Shown here: positions 56,816 to 64,000 of the stretch, one piece after another
Layout of the letters: every line of letters begins with the position of its first letter
Numbering within the stretch: position 1 is the stretch's first letter
From: Symsagittifera roscoffensis
Taxonomy: Eukaryota > Xenacoelomorpha > Acoela > Convolutidae
Assembly (NCBI RefSeq): GCF_963678635.1
Contig: NC_087067.1
Span: forward strand, 40,320,379-40,384,378
Direction: 5' to 3'
Length of the DNA: 64,000 nt
The notes under the pieces: generated by a model
Database searches by the model: none
Told to the model about the DNA's origin: nothing
Seen by the model: the letters and a program-made list of their open reading frames with translations, nothing else
Position numbers and translations under genes: made by a program

Positions 56816-57841
56816 CCTGACGAGCTTTCATTGAAATGAACATGATATAGCCTTCATTTGAAAAAGATAAGACGGGCGTTATTTATGAAAGCATACAAAC
56901 ATTCAACTTTCTATAGCTCTTACAAATAGCATAAAAAATCAAACAAGACTTCTCGTATCAGGGCCTAACTCTGAAAATTCCGAATGCCTTTTTAGGTTTA
57001 TGAATTTTTTTTCTAGGGCAAAGTACACATGATACAGTTAGCGAATAATTATATTAACAAGAGAAAACAAGACGTCAATAAATCTCAGATGATTAAAGTT
57101 GCATGAAAAACCGCTCGTTTAAAGGCGATTATTAGCCTGAAGACCGAGAGAACTTAGTTCAAATAGCCCATCACTTTTTTCGAAAGTCGAAACTGGAACG
57201 CATACTTTTACATAGTTAGGAACCATAAAAAAAACTTTTTTGATTTTTTTTGCTTAAAATTTGTTGTTTCCTTTTGTTTAATTAGCCACTTTCGATAATT
57301 TATTCAGATATATCAAAGTGTGCTATATAATTGCGTATAGATGATTCATTTGCTTAAACTGACAGAAAATTATCTCCGAAAAAGCTTACAAAAAACTGCT
57401 CATTCAAAAAAATAACTGTAGAGAAAATTTGTAAAGATGCAAACAAGAGAAATGCAAGGACCATGAAATTGAAAAAACAAAAACTCCGCCGTTTTTTACA
57501 ATTATGAAGAATCCAAAATGAGAAAAAATAAATTAAATGGCTATTTTGCAAGACTGAGAAGATTCTCGCAAGATTCAAAAGATTTTTCTAAATTTTATTT
57601 TCAAAATTGATCAGTTTTGCGATGTCCTCACAAGATGTTACAATCATGTTCAAAACTTGAAAAACTTCAAAAGAGACACTTTGCAATAATTTTGCCTGTG
57701 TTTTGCAAGAAACTTGAAAAATTTTTACAATATCTTACGAAGCATCCCAACTTTGTCATTTTTCAATTTGTTTTGCTCTGGAATGTCATTCATAAACATC
57801 TGCGCGAAACATGCAGTTCTGAGAAGATAAACCATGCACGC

Positions 57842-57920
57842 AAGAAACTTTGAAACTATGAAATTATTGTCTATGAAACTATGAAACTATTGAAACAATC
57901 TTGTCAACAATGAAACTATT
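57842..57920. repeat. GAAACTAT simple repeat
   Basis: About six imperfect GAAACTAT/GAAATTAT units in a row (TATGAAACTATGAAACTATT). Confidence 0.7.
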
Positions 57921-60244
57921 TCAACGGTCAAGCAGATTCGAGTTTGTATCTTTCAACAAATTTTTCTCTTTTGTGTAAAATAGTTAACAGATTAAAAAGT
58001 TCTTTTTAGGTGAAGTTTCCTATTAGGAAAATTACATTTAAATGTTTGAAAAGTGAATAGTTTTGGTAGAATGAGCGGATAAAATATTGAGCAGTTTGAC
58101 GTCACTTATTTCCTTTGAACTTCAAATAAAGTCATTGATACCATAATCATGAGAACCAAACGAAATGAAACTTCAATTGGTTTTTTTGTCGATCACCAAT
58201 GTCCGCTGACCTTTAAAAATTCTTCTATACCATAGTTCGTAAAAATGGATAACTTAGATTTTCTTTGTTTTGTTGGTGATTTAGGCTCTTTTTATGGTAA
58301 AACGAAAATGATAGAATTAAGTTCATTTCCCGTCCCGCTGTAGATTTTGAGTTAATTAAGCTAAAAAGGCTGAGCTGTGAAACAGTACATATTTACATAT
58401 TTACTTTTATTTATATATATAAATAGTTCAACTTTTACTGCTCCTGATTCTATTTGTTTTCTGACTTCTAAAATATTTAACTTAGCTCGGGGTGAAAAAG
58501 AAGTAATTTTATTTTTTCTTTTTGCTTAAGATAATATAAACTAAAAAGAACGGAAAATTGTCAAGCCATCAAAATAAAAATCAAAAAAAAATTGCTCTTC
58601 ATAAAGCATCCTGAAAAAAAAAGATTTTTGTTTTTGGAAAAAGGTGGGAGTTTCCGCAGGAAATTGGACCCAACAGGAGGTTAACAGGTTTCTAATGATG
58701 TTTCCTTTGATTGACCGACAAGATTGCGGAAACAAAAAAAGGAAAAGGACCTTTCAGCTTAAACTTGTTTAGTCACACATCAGATGGTCTATTTTACATG
58801 TTAACAAATCACTTCATTGTTGCTTATTTTGCATAGGGTCTTTGACATCATACATAGAACGGCTTAAAGAATTTTGTGATTAGGCTAAATCAAAAATTCT
58901 TGCGAAATAGACTTCACTTGAGAAGGCCATCAATAAGTTTTTGAACCAGAAGGCATATTATCAAGACGGTGTTCTCTTGAAACATGATTCAATTAAATCT
59001 GAAGTTCTGAAATTGAACGCCGTACCACTACGCTAAGTGTCACATTTTTGGTAGTTTGAGGCGAGTGTGCGCTGAAGGGGAGGGGTAATTTTGAGGGCGA
59101 AGGAAGTTGGGGCGGAGATAGGTTTGGGGCAAGTAAGCATGGGGGCGTTTAAATGTGGGTGTTAAAAATTAGAGAAAGGGTTTTCTAAAAGTGTGGTTAT
59201 AAAGCGAGAGGGATAATAAACGATGTGAGGGATATCGTTTTGTATAAATGTGAGTAGGTTAAGAAATCGAGTAGGCCATCAGAAATACATAATCGACATA
59301 ATTGATTAGCAGGGTAGGTTATAGGATGAAACAATGAATCTTTATTATAGACAATTTATCTAGCAGGGAAGCTTATCCATCTATCATCTATGCCATTTAT
59401 TCTGATTATAAAAATTTAAACAAAAATGTCATGCAGATTAATTGGATCAATTTAGGTTTCGACCAAGCGGGCTCCCCAAAATTTTGACTGAAGTATTTTT
59501 AGGTTGATACTAGTTCAAAAGTCAAACTAGTTCAAAATGCTCAAACAACAACTGTCGGCTATAGCTTGTACATTGCTTTTGCTCCAAATTTCTACTAAAA
59601 ACTTAAAATGAAAAAACGCTTGTCAATTTTAAAGTGACGTCAAGTCACTCAAGGTGCATTGTTCACTTTGAACCATTAATTTCAGGAAGATTTATTCAAG
59701 ATTTTGCGGTCCAAAGGTTTCAGAGTAATGAAAAGTAATTTCATTTTATGATGATTATTACAGATTTTATAGATTTGTAAGAGAGCCTTTTTTATATTTT
59801 TGTCAGTGCCGCGGGTTGACTACAATTATTTGACTGCTAACAAAAAATTAACATTAAAATTTGAACAGTAACATTTGAACATTAAAATAGGATAAATGCG
59901 AACACAATTAACTTAATGCGATTATCATTCGACTTACAGAAATGCTAGACGAAAACTTTAAATCCTTTTGATCAATAAATTATAGACCACCTTAAAATAG
60001 TTCAGAGACAATAATCGCAATCCAGTTTTGCTACACAATTGTAACACATTGCTGGTAGTTTTTCGAGCAAAAAATTTCTCAATTGACCTTTAAAGTTCAG
60101 ACGGAACATTAAGGGTTTCGTTCTCATCTTAGAGCACTCTTGTTATATCTTAAATATTTTTAAAATTTCAGTTCTTAATGATTTAAGATGCGAAAGAAAT
60201 CTTTATCTGCGCGTAATTGAAAAACAGAAAAATTGCGCGTCCCA
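57921..60244. other. Mostly non-coding stretch; one weak exon candidate
   Basis: No transposon protein recognised. A G-rich patch lies at 59060-59170 and a degraded CCGCGGGTTGAC foldback end at about 59811. The possible GPCR tail exon at 59456 is listed separately. Confidence 0.5.
59456..59507 (+). CDS. Weak candidate for the last GPCR exon (helix 8 and tail)
   Basis: After the AG at 59454-59455 (CAATTTAG), a G completes a lysine codon with the AA left by exon 3. Reading continues FRPSGLPKILTEVFLG to a TGA at 59505-59507. The phenylalanine falls seven residues after the NPxxY tyrosine, followed by arginine, as in helix 8 of class A receptors. Against it: the acceptor has a poor pyrimidine tract, the tail is short, and other AGs downstream also open short frames. 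It could be chance; the real tail may lie beyond the window. Confidence 0.2.
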
Positions 60245-60640
60245 AAATAAAACAAGACTGCTCGTGTCAGGGCAAAGCCCTGAATGTACCGACTGCTCCT
60301 TATAGTCCATTGAGTGTGTTCACGTTAGAAATAATTGAAAAAACTTTCAAAAGAAAATTGAAACTTTTTTGGAATTTTTTTGCGAAAACCATCAAAGCAA
60401 AACATTAAGCATATAGCTAAATTTGAAACAGATCAAATTACGTGCGTCAATTCAATTTAGAACGATTTGTATGACAGGTTTAATTTCCGCTTACGCTTTG
60501 ATTGGACTAAAATATCACGCATTAATTATCCCAAATTGGCCAAATTAGCAATCTTTAAGCCCACATACCTTTACAAAAGATGATCACAGCTAAATTTTTT
60601 TTTTAAGTTTGAGCTCAAAACAAATATAACAACTTTTCCA
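60245..60640 (+). repeat. Family A dispersed repeat, plus-strand arm of an inverted pair
   Basis: AAACAAGACTGCTCGTGTCA, GGGCAAAGCCCTGAATGTAC, GTGCGTCAATTCAATTTAGA, TTTCCGCTTACGCTTTG, CACGCATTAATTATCCCAAA, CCCACATACCTTTACA and TTTGAGCTCAAAACAAATAT. It runs directly into the minus-strand copy. Confidence 0.75.
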
Positions 60641-60970
60641 GACAATTTTTGCCTCTTAACAGGCAACTTTGGACAGATTTTTCAACACCATCTGAAAACT
60701 ATTGTTATCTCGGGATCAAATTTAAAAAGATATTTCACCAGTGATTTTTTTTTATAGAGATTTGGGTGTTTAGAGATTGCCAATTTGGCCAATTTGGGGC
60801 AGTTAACGAGCAATATATTTTGTGCTATTAACGCATAAGTGGAGATTTAATCCGTCTTAGAAAGGGTTCCAAATTGGATTGAGGCAAGCTCATTGGTCTA
60901 TCAATTTAAAATATATCTTCTTGTTCTTTAAATACTGAGTGGCGTATGATTTTCAAAACACTGCCAAAAA
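60641..60970 (-). repeat. Family A dispersed repeat, minus-strand arm of an inverted pair
   Basis: AACTTTGGACAGATTTTTCA, CCATCTGAAAACTATTGTTA, TTTCACCAGTGATTTTTTTT, CAATTTGGGGCAGTTAACGA, TGCTATTAACGCATAAGTGG, GTTCCAAATTGGATTGAGGC and CTGAGTGGCGTATGATTTTC. The left-end hairpin block is missing. Confidence 0.75.
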
Positions 60971-60984
60971 ACTATAAAGTCCCT

Positions 60985-61425
60985 ATTTTGTCAAAACAAT
61001 TTCTGCGCGGTAGGCAAGTTTAAAAAAAAACAGGCCAAAAAGTCACGTTGCCAAAAAACGTTGCCAAAAAAACATGCGTGTTTCGGCGCGTACTCCCCTT
61101 TCAAGGGGCCATTAGAAAAATTTTGAGGTTGGTCAGCCAAAAATGGATGTCGTAAAGTTATACAAAAGGGGGACCCTTTGGAAAAATTTGGCAACCAGAA
61201 TTGAGGGGAGGGGCGGTCGCTAGGCATGATTTAAGGAGGGGGCGGCAGTTTGACCGGATTTTTAAAAAGTTTACCAGCAGCGCAAAAAATTTTGTCCGAT
61301 TTCGTTTTTTTTCTGCTCTGGGAGTGCTCGAAGAATCAATTTGGTCGACCTAAGAAAAGTCGACAAATTTTTCGTTAATATTTGAAAACCTTCCTCCCAC
61401 TTGAATAAAATCCTAGATCCGCCCG
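60985..61425. mobile_element. hAT-type MITE, rearranged double copy
   Basis: 60985-61200 is in plus orientation (TGCGCGGTAGGCAAGTTT, TTTCGGCGCGTACTCCCC, AAAATTTTGAGGTTGGTC, AAAGGGGGACCCTTTGG). 61205-61425 is in minus orientation, ending TAAAATCCTAGATCCGCCC, the inverse of the family's left terminus. Confidence 0.65.
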
Positions 61426-62599
61426 TGGTTTTCACCATATGGCGATAAAAAAGCAATGATTTTTTAGTCTAAGATAATTGATATATGACTCTTTTTCCAC
61501 AGGAAAAATTAGAAATAGTCAATTATTTCAAGAAATGTCTTGCATCGGATTGTCCTGTGTTTGTGCCCGTCCTAATCGGAAACTAATTTGGGTAGGTTGT
61601 GACACTAATTGACCAATGTTGTATTTGCTACTTCACTAATTTGTTTAGAATGTTTCCTTTATTGAAAAATTATCCGCAGAATTGCAATTTTTTTTCAAGC
61701 TGAAAATTGAAGTTTTGAGGGCAACGGAAATTATTAAACCATCGTTACTATGACAAAAATGAATATTTGACCTTTTTGTTTGCTTTCTTTTCAATCAATG
61801 TGAATTGAAGAATATTTGCTTTGAACTCGGTAATGTTTTCTAATATTGAATAACAATGCTTTCCTTTTAAGGGAACAGAACACCGCGAGATTGTAAAAGT
61901 TTTTTTAAATTAACTTTATTAAAAAAAGAAGTATAGCAAAACAAGTCATTACAGCAAATAGTTTTGACTTCAATTGTCTTTGCCAACTGATTTGGTAGAG
62001 TTTTTACTTGAACCTGATTCACTCTGTTTATACTTTGCATTTTTTACCATCTAATATGATGTATCTAATTTCTCTTTGAGCTCCCTCTCCCCTTGTTATG
62101 CTCAAAAAAATTAAATCAAGTGAAATAATTAAGCGTACGATTACGGCCCCTCGCATAGTGCTCGACAATTTTTTAATGTAAGCAAGGATAGACGATTGTT
62201 GTACAAAAAGCACAAAAAATATAACTATGCTGATTTAAAATCCAAAAAGTAAAAAGCGACTAAATGAGAGGAAACAAAAACGGCAAAAAATGAGAGTTGA
62301 TGAAAGTTAAATTAACTTTATATTTGCAGTTAGGAAGTTATCCTCATAATTATCCTCTATTTAATATGATATTTTTACTATTGTTTTTTTTTTTTGCAAT
62401 CCGAATGACGACTTTAAACAGTTAATGATCAACTTGATATCACACTGGAGCACTGAAAAATTTAGCCGAAAAAACATTGCGTAATTCATAGTTTCTTCCT
62501 TTCACTGCGCAAACAAAAGGTGATCTAAAAAAATTTGGTGTGAAAAGCTGGATTAAGAGTGGCTGAAACAAAGATTACAGCCAAATTTACAATTGCTTG
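61426..62599. other. Non-coding stretch
   Basis: No gene or element recognised. Confidence 0.5.
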
Positions 62600-63112
62600 T
62601 TGTTTCGACGGAGTATTCGTGCTCGGCTGGTTTTTTCTCCAGACAAATTTTGACTTTCAACAAGCAATTTTTGACGAGTTTTTTGTAATATCATTAGAAA
62701 GTTATTAATGTCCTGAGCTCAGTTTAAACAATATGATTTCTTCTGTGATCATTTTCCGTAAAATTATGTGGTCTTAGAATTATCAATGAGGAACATTTAA
62801 CGCGCGATATATTTTGTGCTATTTACGCGTAAGCGGATATTTAATTTGTCCTAGAAAAAGATTTGAATTGATTTGAGGAATTCTATTTGGTATATTCAAA
62901 ACTTTACTATAGGGAAATATATCAATATATATTTTACATAGCGTGTGGGGGAACGATTTTCAAAAAAAAAATGAAATTAATTTTGAAAGTTTTTTTTTTC
63001 ATTTTGAACGTTTTATCCATTTTGTAGAGTGTGCACTACACCGTTGACCTTAACAGGCAGTCGGCAGTGGGAATTTCAAAGTTTCGCCCTGATACAAACA
63101 GTCTCGTTTATT
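62600..63112 (-). repeat. Family A dispersed repeat, near-complete, minus orientation
   Basis: TGTTTCGACGGAGTATTCGT, GCTCGGCTGGTTTTTTCTCC, AGACAAATTTTGACTTTC, TTCTGTGATCATTTTCCGTA, TTAACGCGCGATATATTTTG, TTTACGCGTAAGCGGATA, TTTTACATAGCGTGTGGGGG, GTGCACTACACCGTTG and TTCGCCCTGATACAAACAGT. A further right-end fragment, minus orientation, is at 63345-63425 (TTGTTCCGACTTTCGAAAAA, ATGCTCCGGGTGGTTTTTTT). Confidence 0.8.
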
Positions 63113-63832
63113 TTGATTTAGATAAGATGTGGACATAAGAAAAAGGTTTAGGTTTCTGTTTTTTTTATGTTTTCGATTAAATTTTCATTTATTGTTTAAT
63201 TTAAATTATCATTTTTTCCTTGGCAAAATTTTATCAGCCGTTGTTTTTCCTTGGCTAGTATCAGCTACTATGAACACAAATTAAGTCGTTGCATACGCCC
63301 ATAACAACTTACTACTATGAACCATTATTATCATAATTACGACAGCTATTGTTCCGACTTTCGAAAAAAGTAAGAAATTATATGCTCCGGGTGGTTTTTT
63401 TATTCAGACCAAATCTTTAAAAACATTTACCTCTGGGATGGATCCATGGATCTTGGATATCCCAGAAGGGGCTTGCTCACTTCTATACTTTTCTGGCACA
63501 CACAGTGCTGTGAACGCTCACTACTAGACTAACGTGACTATATGAGCGCTGTGATACTTTGATGATTAAAGATTTACGCGTGCTGAATTATACCTCAACA
63601 CAAAATCATTCCAGTTTCGACTGAGGCAGCCTAATTGGTCTGATGAGTTCTATACACTTTGTTAAACAATCAGCTGAAAAATCAAAGTTTGTCAATATTT
63701 CGTTAACCAAAAACTCTTCGAGACCAGTTTATTGACAGTTGAAACATTCAGAGCGATGCCAAAATAACAGCAGTCTGATTATGATTAGTTTGATTTTTAC
63801 GCGAACACAAATTAAGTCGTTGATTATGTTTT

Positions 63833-63885
63833 TGATTATGTTTTTTATGGTTCTTTTGATTATGTTTTTTATGGTTCTTTTTCTT
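63833..63885. repeat. Two-copy tandem repeat, 24-bp unit
   Basis: TGATTATGTTTTTTATGGTT plus CTTT occurs at 63833 and 63857, preceded by a shorter TGATTATGTTTT unit. Confidence 0.8.
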
Positions 63886-64000
63886 TTATAGGATTTAAAA
63901 ATTGTTGGCCATGCTACTGCCCAAGTTGACTATCAGAGAAGAAAAATAATGTGTTTCCGTACATGGAAAGAACAAGCTTATCATATAGTAAGAAAAAATT

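Noticed and set aside
63890..63950. Possible exon after TTCTTTTATAG near the window end
   Set aside because: A good acceptor, but in the GPCR phase it gives a stop after two codons and no other frame is recognisable.
1..64000. Prokaryotic systems, CRISPR arrays, operons or defence islands
   Set aside because: Introns, canonical splice sites and eukaryotic transposons show animal nuclear DNA. No regularly spaced direct repeats or gene clusters were seen.

Overview
This window looks like AT-rich nuclear DNA from an animal, probably an invertebrate. One host gene has multiple exons, canonical GTGAGT donors and introns of 20.7 kb and 8.7 kb. Around it lies a dense, mostly decayed set of eukaryotic transposable elements: Ty3/gypsy, BEL/Pao, a LINE, a tRNA-derived SINE, and hAT- and Tc1-like MITEs. 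There are no operons, bacterial ribosome binding sites, CRISPR arrays or rRNA genes. I cannot name the species from sequence alone.

Layout. 1-7.4 kb is non-coding with inverted-repeat elements. 7.4-17.7 kb is a retroelement cluster: a broken Ty3/gypsy element on the minus strand, the 3' end of a LINE on the plus strand, and a broken, 5'-truncated BEL/Pao element on the plus strand followed by a tRNA-like sequence. 17.7-25.4 kb is non-coding with a complete hAT-type MITE (8-bp target duplication), tandem repeats and dispersed repeats. 25.4-55.8 kb holds the one recognisable host gene, a class A (rhodopsin-like), peptide-receptor-like GPCR on the plus strand. Three coding exons cover TM1 to TM7 (323 complete codons). 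The C-terminal tail exon is not securely found; a weak candidate is at 59456. 55.8-64 kb is mostly repeats.

The introns are the main sink for mobile DNA. One non-coding repeat family, called family A here, is recognised by a TGCTCGTATCAGGGC left end with a CAGGGC-AAA-GCCCTG hairpin. It has at least 15 copies or fragments in both orientations. A second family is a foldback bounded by CCCGGGTTGACC; one copy ends 28 bp before the third GPCR exon. Several elements are nested, giving relative ages. Just upstream of GPCR exon 2 is a decayed tandem copy of that exon. I found no new enzymatic or defence system. The most interesting items are the GPCR with an altered TM6 motif, the dead duplicate exon, and the apparently unnamed repeat families.
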